In this document: positions 18,275 through 26,381 of the stretch, piece by piece
Layout: each line of letters opens with the position of its first letter
Numbering within the stretch: the stretch's first letter is position 1
Origin: JBDSSS01 sp039928615
GTDB lineage: Bacteria > Actinomycetota > Actinomycetes > Actinomycetales > Dermatophilaceae
DNA: 64,000 nucleotides
Direction: 5' to 3'
Assembly (NCBI GenBank): GCA_039928615.1
Contig: JBDSSS010000081.1
Span: forward strand, 19,208 to 83,207
Program-made: the position numbers and the translations under genes
Notes under the pieces: generated by a model
What the model saw: only the letters and a program-made list of their open reading frames with translations
Told to the model about the DNA's origin: nothing
The model's database searches: none

Positions 18275-18715
18275 ATGGACATCGTTCGCACCGTCACCGT
18301 CAGCCAACCGGTCGACGTCGTCTTCGGCTATCTCAGCGACTTCACGACGACCACCGAGTGGGACCCGGGAACGGTACGCACCGAGCGGGTCTCCGGTGAC
18401 GGTGGGGTGGGCACCCGCTACCGCAACACCTCCTCGTTCCTCGGCCGCGAGACCGAGCTCGACTACGTCGTCACCGACCTCGAGCCCGGGCGCACGATCG
18501 CCCTGCGGGGGGAGAACGCGACGGTCGTGGCCAACGACACGATGACCTTCGCGGAGTCGACGGGGCAGGACGGGCCGGGCACGACGGTCACCTACCACGC
18601 GGCCTTCGAGCTCAAGGGCCTCGCCCGGTATGTCGCACCCCTGCTCGCCCCCGCGTTCCGCAAGCTCGGCGACGAGGCCGAGAAGGGCCTGCGCTCGGCC
18701 CTGACAGCGCTCTGA
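18275..18715 (+). CDS. SRPBCC family protein (polyketide cyclase/START-like fold)
   Basis: This 146-residue protein begins MDIVRTVTVSQPVDVVFGYL and continues with the alternating strand pattern and C-terminal helix (GDEAEKGLRSALTAL) of the SRPBCC ligand-binding fold. GGAGAAGG upstream of the ATG supports the start. It is the first gene of the plus-strand light-cluster operon, 13 bases before the MerR regulator. It probably binds a lipid or other hydrophobic ligand; no specific activity can be assigned. Confidence 0.85.
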   Translation: MDIVRTVTVSQPVDVVFGYLSDFTTTTEWDPGTVRTERVSGDGGVGTRYRNTSSFLGRETELDYVVTDLEPGRTIALRGENATVVANDTMTFAESTGQDGPGTTVTYHAAFELKGLARYVAPLLAPAFRKLGDEAEKGLRSALTAL

Positions 18716-18728
18716 CGGGAGAGTCCGG

Positions 18729-19661
18729 ATGTACACGATCAAGCGGGCCGCCGAGCTGACCGGCATCAGCGTCGCCACCCTCCGGGCGTGGGAGCGGCGC
18801 TACGCCGTCGTCACCCCGGCCCGCTCCGACGGGGGCTACCGGCTCTACGACGCGGCCGACGTGCGCGCGCTCGCGATCATGAACTCCCTCGTCAACGAGG
18901 GATGGTCCGCCCGGCAGGCGGCGCAGGAGACGCTCGCGAGACTGTCCAACGACGAGTCCGAGTCGGAGCGGGGGAGGCCGATGGCCCCCGTCGTGCCGCT
19001 CGCCTCGGCCCCGTCATCCCCCTCGCCGCAGGCCCGCCGCGCCGCTGAGGACATCGAGGCCCTCGTCGCGGGGGCCGAGCGCCTCGACCCGGCCGCCGTC
19101 GCCGACGTCCTCGACGCCCGCTTCTCCGCCGCCAGCTACGAGGCCGTCGTCGACGACTGGTTGATGCCCGCCCTCGGGGCGGTCGGTCAGGCCTGGGCCG
19201 CGGGCCGGCTCAGCATCGCCGGGGAGCACCTCGTGTCGTATGCCGTCCAGCGCCGTCTCGCCGCCTTCTACGAGGCCGCGTCGGCACGCGCCGACGGGCC
19301 GACGGTCATCGTCGGCCTGCCGCCCGACTGCCGGCACGAGCTCGGGCTGCTCGCCTTCGCCGTCTCGGCGCGGCGCTCCGGCCTGACGACGGTCTACGTC
19401 GGCGCCGACCTCCCCTCCGGTGACTGGGTGCCCGCCGTGCGCGCCCGCGGCGCCGCGGGCGTCGTGCTCGCCGTCCCACGCCGCATCGACATCGGGTCGA
19501 CCCAGCTCATCGCCTCCCGCCTGCACGCCGCGCACCCGCAGGTCGTCATCGGTCTCGGGGGACGCTTCCAGGACGCGGTCGAGACCGGCTGCGTGCCCCT
19601 CGGCCACTCGATCGCCCTCGCCGTCAGCGAGCTGCGCAACCGCTTGCGTCGCTCCGCGTGA
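18729..19661 (+). CDS. MerR-type regulator with B12-binding domain (CarH/LitR-like photoreceptor)
   Basis: This 310-residue protein has an N-terminal MerR helix-turn-helix (KRAAELTGISVATLRAWERR). A Ser/Pro-rich linker (about 75-100) leads to a helical B12-capping domain and a Rossmann-like cobalamin domain. The cap has a W-x9-EH pattern (WAAGRLSIAGEH), as in CarH. The HELG in PDCRHELGLLAF offers the lower-ligand His. CarH/LitR proteins bind adenosylcobalamin, repress in the dark and release DNA on light exposure. Photolyase and lipid-modification genes next door fit that role. Confidence 0.9.
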   Translation: MYTIKRAAELTGISVATLRAWERRYAVVTPARSDGGYRLYDAADVRALAIMNSLVNEGWSARQAAQETLARLSNDESESERGRPMAPVVPLASAPSSPSPQARRAAEDIEALVAGAERLDPAAVADVLDARFSAASYEAVVDDWLMPALGAVGQAWAAGRLSIAGEHLVSYAVQRRLAAFYEAASARADGPTVIVGLPPDCRHELGLLAFAVSARRSGLTTVYVGADLPSGDWVPAVRARGAAGVVLAVPRRIDIGSTQLIASRLHAAHPQVVIGLGGRFQDAVETGCVPLGHSIALAVSELRNRLRRSA

Positions 19662-20305
19662 CCAACCCCGTGACGAACCCCGTGACGACCAGGCGGCTGG
19701 CTGCCGGGGCCGTGGCCGGGATCGCCTTCTTCGCCCTCGTCACGGTGACCCTGCCGCTGGCCCAGCCCGACCACGTCGTCGTCCGGGACTCGGTCAGCTC
19801 GCTCGTCCTCGGTCCGTGGGGGTGGCTCCAGACCATCGCCTTCTGGGTCGTCGGCGCGGCCACCTTTGCTCTGGGCCTCGCGCTGCGCCGGGCGACCCTC
19901 GCCCGCGTCGGCCCGGTGCTGCTCCTCGTCGCCGGTGTCCTCGACGGGGTGCTCGCCGTCTTCGTCACGGGCCGCTCCGGGGAGCCGCTGACGACGGGCA
20001 ACCGCGTGCACTCGATCGCCGCGACCGGGTCGCTGGGCCTCAGCGTGCTGACCATGTTCGTCCTCGCCGTGACCCTGTGGTCCTCCCCCCGGTGGGCGCA
20101 GGCTGCCCGCGTCAGCGCGGGGTGGGGTGTCGTCACCGTCCTCGCCTTCGTCGGGAGCCAGGCCGCGACCGGTGACTTCGGACTCAGCGAGCGGCTGCTC
20201 CTGCTCGGGGTCAACAGCTGGCAGGCTGCGGCGGCCCTCACGGTGCTGCGCGCTGGGCGGCATACGGGCTCATCGGGTGGACGTTCGCCGATGCGCGCCG
20301 GCTGA
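19658..20305 (+). CDS. DUF998-family membrane protein
   Basis: This 215-residue protein starts at GTG 19658, overlapping the regulator stop (GTGA). It has about six hydrophobic segments with the DUF998-like motif RDSVSSLVLGPWGWLQTIAFWVVG near residues 42-65. The N-terminus is encoded by a short in-frame duplication (TNPVTNPVT). It ends the plus-strand light-cluster operon. The function is unknown. Confidence 0.8.
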   Translation: MTNPVTNPVTTRRLAAGAVAGIAFFALVTVTLPLAQPDHVVVRDSVSSLVLGPWGWLQTIAFWVVGAATFALGLALRRATLARVGPVLLLVAGVLDGVLAVFVTGRSGEPLTTGNRVHSIAATGSLGLSVLTMFVLAVTLWSSPRWAQAARVSAGWGVVTVLAFVGSQAATGDFGLSERLLLLGVNSWQAAAALTVLRAGRHTGSSGGRSPMRAG

Positions 20306-20367
20306 GCCCGCCCGGGGTGGAGGATGGGGAGGCGGAGGACCCCCCTCCCCACCGAGGAGACGAGCAG

Positions 20368-21771
20368 ATGCCCGCACCGAGTCCGGGATATTCGATCACC
20401 GTCCGCGTGGAGCTCCCTGCGGGGAGCACGGCGACCTCGGCCCTGACCGGCGCGGTGGGATCGGCAGGTGCTGCGCTCACCGCGCTCGACGTCGCGGAGA
20501 GCCGGACCGACCGCCTCGTCGTCGACGTGACGTGCGACACGGCCGACGAGGCGCACTCGACCCGGGTCGCGGAGGCCATCGCGGCGATCCCCGGGGCCGT
20601 CGTGCGCAAGGTGAGCGACCAGACCTTCCTACTCCACCTCGGTGGCAAGATCGAGGTCAACCCCAAGGTCCCGCTCAAGCACCGTGACGACCTGTCGCGC
20701 GCCTACACGCCGGGCGTCGCGCGGATCTGCCTCGCCATTGCCGAGCACCCCGAGGACGCGCGCCGGCTGACGATCAAGCGCAACACCGTCGCCGTCGTGA
20801 CCGACGGGAGCGCCGTGCTCGGGCTCGGCAACATCGGCCCGCTCGCGGCGCTGCCCGTCATGGAGGGCAAGGCGGCGCTCTTCAAGCAGTTCGGCGGGGT
20901 CGACGCGTGGCCGGTCTGCCTCGACACGCAGGACCCCGACGCGATCGTCGAGATCGTCCGGGCGATCGCGCCCGTCTACGGGGGGATCAACCTCGAGGAC
21001 ATCTCGGCGCCGCGGTGCTTCGAGATCGAGGAGCGGCTGCGGGCGATGCTCGACATCCCCGTCTTCCACGACGACCAGCACGGCACCGCCATCGTCGTGC
21101 TCGCCGCCCTGACCAACGCGCTGCGCGTCGTCGGCAAGGCGATGGAGGACGTCCGGATCGTCGTGTCCGGAGTGGGCGCCGCCGGCAACGCGATCACCCG
21201 GCTGCTCCTCAGCAGCGGAGCCCGCGACATCGTCGCCGTCGGCCGCAGCGGAGCCGTCTACGCCGGCGAGATGCCGATGGAGCCGTTCCGACAGTGGATC
21301 GCCGAGCACACCAACGAGGCCCGCCAGCAGGGCAGCCTGCAGGAGGTCCTCGTCGGGGCCGACGTCTTCATCGGGGTCTCGGCCCCGGACCTGCTCACCG
21401 GTGACGACATCGCCGGGATGGCCGAGGACGCCATCGTCTTCGCGCTCGCCAACCCGGTGCCGGAGGTCGACCCGATCGAGGCCGGCCGGCATGCCGCGGT
21501 CGTGGCGACCGGACGGTCGGACCACCCGAACCAGATCAACAACGTCCTCGTCTTCCCCGGCTTCTTCCGTGGCCTGCTCGACGCGGGCGTCTCGGAGATC
21601 ACCGACGCGATGATGGTCGCCGCGGCCGAGGCGATCGCGGCCGAGGTGTCCTCCGACGAGCTCAACGCGAGCTTCATCATCCCGAGCGTCTTCGACCAGG
21701 CCGTCGCCCCGGCCGTCGCGGCTGCGGTGCGTCAGGCCGCCGCCGGCGGGGCCGACGACCCCGCCTCCTGA
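20368..21771 (+). CDS. NAD(P)-dependent malic enzyme with N-terminal ACT domain
   Basis: The product decarboxylates malate to pyruvate. This 467-residue protein has an N-terminal ACT regulatory domain (about residues 8-80). The catalytic domain follows with KVPLKHRDDLSRAYTPGVA, NLEDISAPRCFEIEERL and the metal-binding FHDDQHGTAIV. The NAD(P) domain has VSGVGAAGNAITRLLL and later ANPVPEVDP and NQINNVLVFPG. GAGGAGACGAGC upstream of ATG 20368 supports the start. ACT-malic enzymes of this length are usual in Gram-positive bacteria. Confidence 0.95.
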   Translation: MPAPSPGYSITVRVELPAGSTATSALTGAVGSAGAALTALDVAESRTDRLVVDVTCDTADEAHSTRVAEAIAAIPGAVVRKVSDQTFLLHLGGKIEVNPKVPLKHRDDLSRAYTPGVARICLAIAEHPEDARRLTIKRNTVAVVTDGSAVLGLGNIGPLAALPVMEGKAALFKQFGGVDAWPVCLDTQDPDAIVEIVRAIAPVYGGINLEDISAPRCFEIEERLRAMLDIPVFHDDQHGTAIVVLAALTNALRVVGKAMEDVRIVVSGVGAAGNAITRLLLSSGARDIVAVGRSGAVYAGEMPMEPFRQWIAEHTNEARQQGSLQEVLVGADVFIGVSAPDLLTGDDIAGMAEDAIVFALANPVPEVDPIEAGRHAAVVATGRSDHPNQINNVLVFPGFFRGLLDAGVSEITDAMMVAAAEAIAAEVSSDELNASFIIPSVFDQAVAPAVAAAVRQAAAGGADDPAS

Positions 21772-21780
21772 GCCCCGACC

Positions 21781-21786
21781 TACCCT
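21781..21786 (+). promoter_or_regulatory. Putative -10 element of a leaderless transcript (aldo/keto reductase)
   Basis: TACCCT matches TANNNT and ends 6 bases before the ATG at 21793. No Shine-Dalgarno fits, so transcription may start at the initiation codon. Confidence 0.5.
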
Positions 21787-21792
21787 CGGGGG

Positions 21793-22776
21793 ATGGAAAC
21801 GCGTGAGCTCGGCCGCACCGGCCGTCAGGTGTCCGTCGTCGGGCTGGGCTGCTGGCAGCTCGGTGGGGACTGGGGCGACGTCGGCGAGGCGGACGCGATG
21901 TCCGTGCTCCACGCCGCCGTCGACTCCGGCGTCACGATGCTCGACACGGCCGACGTCTATGGCGACGGCCGCAGCGAGACCCTCGTCGGGCAGCTGCTCC
22001 GCGAGCGGTCCGGGGAGGGCCTGACCGTCGCGACGAAGATGGGCCGGCGCGCCGACCCGCACGTGGCCGGGGCCTACACGCTCGACGCGTTCCGCGAGTG
22101 GGTCGACCGGAGTCGGCGCAACCTCGGCGTCGAGGTGCTCGACCTCGTCCAGCTGCACTGCCCGCCGACGGCCGTCTTCGGCGACGACCGGGTCTTCGAC
22201 GCCCTGGACACGCTCGTCGCGGAGGGCCGTGTCGCGGCCTACGGCGTCTCGGTCGAGACGTGCGACGAGGCGCTCACCGCCATCGCCCGACCCAACGTCG
22301 CCACGGTCCAGCTCATCCTCAACGCCTTCCGTCGCAAGCCCCTCGAGCGCGTCCTCCCCGCGGCCCTCGAGGCTGGGGTCGGCATCATCGCCCGGGTCCC
22401 GCTCGCGAGCGGCCTGCTCTCGGGCACGTACGACGAGGACACGACCTTCCCGGAGTCCGACCACCGCAACTACAACCGGTCCGGCGGCGCGTTCGACATC
22501 GGCGAGACCTTCAGCGGCGTGCCCTTCGACGTCGGTGTGCGTGCGGCGCGTCGGGTGACCGAGCTGGCGGCGCCGGAGCCGACGGCGCGGGTGGCCCTGC
22601 GCTGGATCCTCGACCAGCCCGGCGTGAGCACGGTCATCCCCGGTGCGCGCAACGCCGAGCAGGTCCGCGGCAACGTCGCGGCCGCCGAGCTCGCCCCGCT
22701 GTCGGACGCCGTCCAGGCGCAGCTGCGGGACCTCTACGACAGCGAGATCCGCAGCCACGTGCACGACCGCTGGTGA
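21793..22776 (+). CDS. Aldo/keto reductase
   Basis: This 327-residue TIM-barrel NADPH-dependent oxidoreductase keeps the catalytic tetrad. Asp and Tyr are in MLDTADVYGDGRSE (about residues 50-63), Lys in VATKMGRR and His in DLVQLHCPP. The C-terminal STVIPGARNAEQVRGN binds the cofactor phosphate. The family acts on many carbonyl substrates, and the physiological one is unknown. The start lies just after a TANNNT promoter-like element, suggesting a leaderless message. Confidence 0.95.
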   Translation: METRELGRTGRQVSVVGLGCWQLGGDWGDVGEADAMSVLHAAVDSGVTMLDTADVYGDGRSETLVGQLLRERSGEGLTVATKMGRRADPHVAGAYTLDAFREWVDRSRRNLGVEVLDLVQLHCPPTAVFGDDRVFDALDTLVAEGRVAAYGVSVETCDEALTAIARPNVATVQLILNAFRRKPLERVLPAALEAGVGIIARVPLASGLLSGTYDEDTTFPESDHRNYNRSGGAFDIGETFSGVPFDVGVRAARRVTELAAPEPTARVALRWILDQPGVSTVIPGARNAEQVRGNVAAAELAPLSDAVQAQLRDLYDSEIRSHVHDRW

Positions 22777-22801
22777 TCCCGGCCGCTCGCCGCGATCACG
22801 C

Positions 22802-22950
22802 GGCGGATCAGTCTGCGGTCGTGGTTGTCAGGGCAGCACCGGATGCCGACTGATCTGCAGATTGACGGAGATCGGGCTGCGTCGGGATCAACTGGCGGAT
22901 CAGTCTGCGGTCGTGGTTGTCAAGGCAGCACCAGATGCCGACTGATCTGC
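22802..22950. repeat. Duplicated 57-bp element with hairpin-forming ends
   Basis: Two copies (22802-22858 and 22894-22950) differ at only two internal positions and are 92 bases apart. Each starts GGCGGATCAGTC and ends GACTGATCTGC, so each folds on itself. In copy 2 the arms extend to 14 positions (22892-22905 with 22940-22953, 13 matching or 14 with a G-U). A further GATCTGCCAG follows at 22956-22965. This occupies the 307-base gap between the aldo/keto reductase and the SprT-like gene; no gene is seen there. Confidence 0.9.
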
Positions 22951-23083
22951 CAGTTGATCTGCCAGGTGCTCACGGCGCGGGTATGCCGTTGACCTGACCT
23001 TCGGTCGTCGGCGCCGGCCCGTGACGCGGGCCGTCGGATGTCGCGTCTAGCGTGGCTGGCCAAGGCGCAACGGAGGGGGAGTC

Positions 23084-23758
23084 GTGGATCTGGGAGCAGC
23101 ACAGGAGCTGGCAGTGGCGCTGCTGGCGCGTCACGGCCTCAGCTCGTGGACCTTCCGGTTTGACCGGGCCAAGACGCGGGCCGGGGCCTGTCATGGCCGC
23201 GACCGGGTGATCTCGCTCAGCAGGCACGTCACCCTCCTGCACGATGAGGCCGAGGTGCGCGACACGATCCTGCACGAGATCGCGCACGCCCTGGCCGGCC
23301 CCGGCCACGGCCACGACGAGGTGTGGCGGGCCGCCGCCCAGTCCATCGGCGGCTCGGGCCTGCGTTGCGTGTCGCCCGACGCGCCGCGCGTGGAGGGCCC
23401 GTGGCAGGGACGCTGCCCGGCGGGCCACACGGCGACGCGGCACCGGGCCCCGACCCGCGTCCTGCTCTGCCGCCGGTGCGAGGGTGGTCCCGCTGAGCGC
23501 CTGATCGAGTGGACCCTGCACGGGCGCACCGTCCCGATGCACCCCGGCTACGTCACCGAGCTCCAGTCCGTGATCGCCGGCGTCCGGCACCGGCGGGGCG
23601 ACCGGCTCGAGCCCGGCCAGGTCGTCCGGGTCGCGGCACCCGGTCGCTACCTCGGGGCCACCGGCCCGATCGTCAAGCGGGGTCGCACCTGCTACCACGT
23701 GCGCTTCCGCGGCGGCCTGCTGCGCGTCCCGTTCTCGCTCGTCGAGCCGGCCGGCTGA
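23084..23758 (+). CDS. SprT-like zinc metalloprotease-domain protein
   Basis: This 224-residue protein has an SprT-type domain with the zinc motif in TILHEIAHALAGPGHGHDEVW (HExxH, third ligand His downstream). A cysteine-containing region follows (GRCPAGHTATRHRAPTRV and LLCRRCEGG) that may form a zinc ribbon. The C-terminal part (about 160-224) is rich in beta-like segments. GTG 23084 is preceded by GGAGGGGGAG. SprT-like proteins in eukaryotes cleave DNA-protein crosslinks; the bacterial role is not settled. It is convergent with the PadR gene across a terminator. Confidence 0.85.
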   Translation: MDLGAAQELAVALLARHGLSSWTFRFDRAKTRAGACHGRDRVISLSRHVTLLHDEAEVRDTILHEIAHALAGPGHGHDEVWRAAAQSIGGSGLRCVSPDAPRVEGPWQGRCPAGHTATRHRAPTRVLLCRRCEGGPAERLIEWTLHGRTVPMHPGYVTELQSVIAGVRHRRGDRLEPGQVVRVAAPGRYLGATGPIVKRGRTCYHVRFRGGLLRVPFSLVEPAG

Positions 23759-23771
23759 CGCAGGCGACGGA

Positions 23772-23803
23772 CGAGGGGGCGCGGCCGGAGCCACGCCCCC
23801 TCG
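23772..23803. terminator. Bidirectional hairpin terminator (SprT-like / PadR)
   Basis: A perfect 10-pair stem (CGAGGGGGCG at 23772-23781 with CGCCCCCTCG at 23794-23803) closes a 12-base loop between two convergent genes. Confidence 0.75.
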
Positions 23804-23824
23804 GGGCGGGTGAGGAGCGTCAGC

Positions 23825-24658
23825 TCACTCCGGGTCGCCGTCGGCGAGCAGCCGGTAGAGCTTGCGGCGGGTCTCGGTGAGGATCTCGGCCGCCTCCGCC
23901 TTCTGCTGCGCCGTGCCGGTGGTGACGATCTGCCACATGCCGCCCATGACCTGGCCGACGATCGGCATGAGGTCACCGGACCCGCCCGACGTCGGCTGCT
24001 CCTGCGGCGCCGGCTCGAACGGCTGCCAGGTCGCGGCCATCTCGTCCGCGTGCTCCTCGACGTAGGAGCGGCCCTCGTCGGTGAGTCGCAGCAGACGCTT
24101 GCCCTCGGCATCGCGACCCTCGACCAGTCCCTCGTCCTCGAGCTGCTGCACGGTCGGGTAGACCGAGCCGGGGCTCGGCTTCCAGGCCCCGCCCGAGCGC
24201 TCCGCGATCTCCTGGATGATCTGGTAGCCGTTCATCTCGTCGCCCGCGAGGACGTCGAGGATCGCTGCGCGGACGTCGCCGCGACGGGCTCGCGGGCCGC
24301 GCCGGCCCCCGAACTCGGGGCCGAAGCCGGGCCCGCCGAAGTGGCGGACGAGCTCCTGCACCCCGGGCGGCGGGCCGGGGCGGCCGCGGCCGCCGGGACC
24401 GAAGCCGGGACCAAAGCCGGGCCCGAAGCCGGGGCCACGTGATCCGCGGAATCCCGGGCCGGAGGCCCCGCCCCACTCGCCGGGTCCGCCCTGGGGCCAC
24501 ATCCGGCCCCAGTCGCCCCAGCCCTGGTCCCAGCCGCCACCTCGCTGGTCGTGCTGGTCACCCTGCTGGCCGCGGTGGCCGGGTCCGCCGTGGCGGTGCT
24601 CCTGTCGGTGCTCGTGCTCGTGCTCGTGGTCTGTCTGGTGGTCTCTCTTGTCGTTCAT
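23825..24658 (-). CDS. PadR-family transcriptional regulator with long His/Gly-rich N-terminus
   Basis: The PadR winged helix lies at about residues 128-200 of this 277-residue protein, with AAILDVLAGDEMNGYQIIQEI, PSPGSVYPTVQQLEDEGLVE and GKRLLRLTDEGRSYVEEH. The C-terminus is helical and probably dimerises. Unusually, the first ~120 residues are low complexity: a His/Glu stretch (HEHEHEHRQEHRHGG), then Gly/Pro/Trp-rich repeats of GFGPGFGPG. GAAGGAG upstream of the ATG supports the start. It probably represses itself through the overlapping palindromes at 24695-24723. Confidence 0.92.
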   Translation of the reverse strand: MNDKRDHQTDHEHEHEHRQEHRHGGPGHRGQQGDQHDQRGGGWDQGWGDWGRMWPQGGPGEWGGASGPGFRGSRGPGFGPGFGPGFGPGGRGRPGPPPGVQELVRHFGGPGFGPEFGGRRGPRARRGDVRAAILDVLAGDEMNGYQIIQEIAERSGGAWKPSPGSVYPTVQQLEDEGLVEGRDAEGKRLLRLTDEGRSYVEEHADEMAATWQPFEPAPQEQPTSGGSGDLMPIVGQVMGGMWQIVTTGTAQQKAEAAEILTETRRKLYRLLADGDPE

Positions 24659-24694
24659 GGTGGTGCTCCTTCGATCTCGCGCTCTTTCGATCAG

Positions 24695-24723
24695 TCGCGA
24701 TAGGTCAACGATATATCGCGATA
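24695..24723. promoter_or_regulatory. PadR-type operator: overlapping AT-rich palindromes
   Basis: TCGCGATA (24695-24702) is followed by CGATATATCG (24709-24718) and TATCGCGATA (24714-24723), two overlapping perfect palindromes. Such ATATCG-type dyads are common at PadR autoregulatory sites. They sit 37-65 bases upstream of the padR start and overlap its likely promoter. The rest of the 267-base gap to the next gene (24724-24925) shows nothing else recognisable apart from TTGACA at 24730. Confidence 0.7.
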
Positions 24724-24925
24724 GCACGGTTGACAAGGAATTTCGCCGAGCGCAGCGGCGCGGACTCGGGCATGATGGGCGCGACCCGCCTCGCGGGCCG
24801 TCTCCATCCGGGTTCAGGGGCTCCCCGGGCGGGACACGATGACACCCACGAGCCCATTGAGGGCGGGCTCGGCGTTGGTTACCGTGCTCGGCAGGACGCA
24901 CGCAGTGCGGAGGAGGCGCGGACCG

Positions 24926-25390
24926 GTGACGAGCAGTGGGGGACCCCGTCCCGAGTCGAGCCCGTCGACGGGGGACCGGATGAGCGAGAAGCGCACCGTG
25001 CGCCTGCCGTGGGCGCCCTCGGCGGCGCCGCGGATCCGTCGTGAGCTGGTCGACGACCTCACGGCACGGGGGGTCGACGCCGAGGTCGTCGACGAGGCGG
25101 AGATGGTCGTCAGCGAGCTGGTCGCCAATGCGATCCGACACGCGAAGCCCTTGTCCGACGGCGCCATCCGGGTGCACTGGAAGGTCAAGAACAATGTCGT
25201 CGAGGTCGAGGTGTCCGATGGTGGCGGTGCCACGACGCCGCGCCCCGCCCCGCCCGCCACGTGGGCACCGGGTGGCCGGGGCCTGCGGATCGTGCGCTCC
25301 GTCGCCCACGAGTGGGGGGTTCTCGAGGAGCCCCACGGTCGCACGGTGTGGGCCTCCATCGGTGGTCCGTCCCGGCGCCGCACCCACTGA
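24926..25390 (+). CDS. ATP-binding protein of the anti-sigma/RsbW (GHKL kinase-like) family
   Basis: This protein has the GHKL ATPase boxes: N-box ELVANAIRHAKPL, G1 box SDGGG and G2 box GGRGLRIVRSVAHEWGV. Such single-domain proteins phosphorylate anti-sigma antagonists or bind sigma factors. I chose GTG 24926 (154 residues) because a strong GGAGGAGG lies 8 bases upstream; ATG 24980 would give 136 residues with a weak site. No partner anti-anti-sigma gene is adjacent. Confidence 0.85.
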   Translation: MTSSGGPRPESSPSTGDRMSEKRTVRLPWAPSAAPRIRRELVDDLTARGVDAEVVDEAEMVVSELVANAIRHAKPLSDGAIRVHWKVKNNVVEVEVSDGGGATTPRPAPPATWAPGGRGLRIVRSVAHEWGVLEEPHGRTVWASIGGPSRRRTH

Positions 25391-25460
25391 GCAGAGCCCG
25401 TGGCGCGGTCACGGACTGCTCGCGACCTCGTCACGTCCGGGGGCGGTCGCCGCTGAGCAC

Positions 25461-25466
25461 TAGGGT
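25461..25466 (+). promoter_or_regulatory. Putative -10 element of a leaderless transcript (DUF5926 gene)
   Basis: TAGGGT ends 7 bases before ATG 25474, with no Shine-Dalgarno between them. Confidence 0.5.
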
Positions 25467-25473
25467 GGCGCGC

Positions 25474-26367
25474 ATGGGTAAGGCCTCTCGTCGTCCTCGC
25501 GACCGCTCGCAACGCTCCACCCGTCCGGCTCCCGCCCCGTTCGTGGCGCGCCCCTTCGAGGGGCTGCCCAACGAGACGGACTGGGTCGCCATGCGCGAGA
25601 TCGTTCCGGCGGCGACAGCCACGGTCCGCCTCAAGCAGGGCGCGCTCCCCGACGGCGGGCCCAGCGAGGTGACCGTAGCGACCGTCCTGCCGCTCGCCTG
25701 GCCGGGGCTGCACCGCGAGTCCGGCGAGGTGCTCGTCGGCATCCAGTCGGGCAACGCGAGCGGTGACACGAGCCGCGACATCGCCGCCTCGATCGAGCTC
25801 GCCGCCGCGGCGGCGCCCGGGGCCCCGGTGACGACCATTCCCGTCTCGACGGTCGACACGCCCCGGCTGCAGGACCTCATCGACCTCGACGAGGGCTTCG
25901 AGCTGACCCTCCACGACGGTTTCGACTTCTGGGTCGCCGATGCCGACCTCGACGCGGACGGCAAGGAGTCGCTCGACCACGCCAACGCCTCGGTCATCCC
26001 GACGGCGCGACTGGCGTCGGTCGCGTCCGCCTTCTGGTGCCAGATCGCCGACCGCGCCTACGTGAGATGGGTGCTGCCCTTCGCCGAGGACGACGCGACC
26101 AACGCCTTGGCCCGGCTGCACGCCGCTGGCCGGAGCCACCTCGGGCAGGAGCAGGAGCAGGGACGCCTGCTCGGCTGCTTCCGCTCGAGCGGCCTGCTCA
26201 TCCCGGTCTGGGAGGTCGACCCCGCGACCCCGGCGGCTGACTTCGAGGACGCTGTCGCGGCGATGTGGGCCGAGATCGAGAAGGCCGTCGCCGTCACCGA
26301 CTCGCTGACGGCGGCCGAGCGCGGCGCCAAGGCCGGCCTGACCAACCGCCAGGTCACCCTCCGCTGA
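25474..26367 (+). CDS. DUF5926 family protein
   Basis: This 297-residue actinobacterial conserved protein starts MGKASRRPRDRSQRS. Its basic N-terminus (about 25 residues) precedes RPFEGLPNETDWVAMREIVPA. The remainder is a soluble alpha/beta protein with an HDGFDFWVADAD segment. No catalytic motif is recognised. The family is widespread and well conserved in actinobacteria, but its function is unknown. Confidence 0.85.
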   Translation: MGKASRRPRDRSQRSTRPAPAPFVARPFEGLPNETDWVAMREIVPAATATVRLKQGALPDGGPSEVTVATVLPLAWPGLHRESGEVLVGIQSGNASGDTSRDIAASIELAAAAAPGAPVTTIPVSTVDTPRLQDLIDLDEGFELTLHDGFDFWVADADLDADGKESLDHANASVIPTARLASVASAFWCQIADRAYVRWVLPFAEDDATNALARLHAAGRSHLGQEQEQGRLLGCFRSSGLLIPVWEVDPATPAADFEDAVAAMWAEIEKAVAVTDSLTAAERGAKAGLTNRQVTLR

Positions 26368-26381
26368 GGGGCGCCGTCCTC

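Noticed and set aside
22802..22950. 57-bp direct repeats as a two-repeat CRISPR
   Set aside because: The repeats are too long, fold on themselves, have only one 35-base interval and there are no cas genes.
24839..24925. N-terminal extension of the anti-sigma-type ATPase gene from 24839
   Set aside because: The frame is open, but a much better ribosome site precedes GTG 24926 and the extension shows no conserved character.
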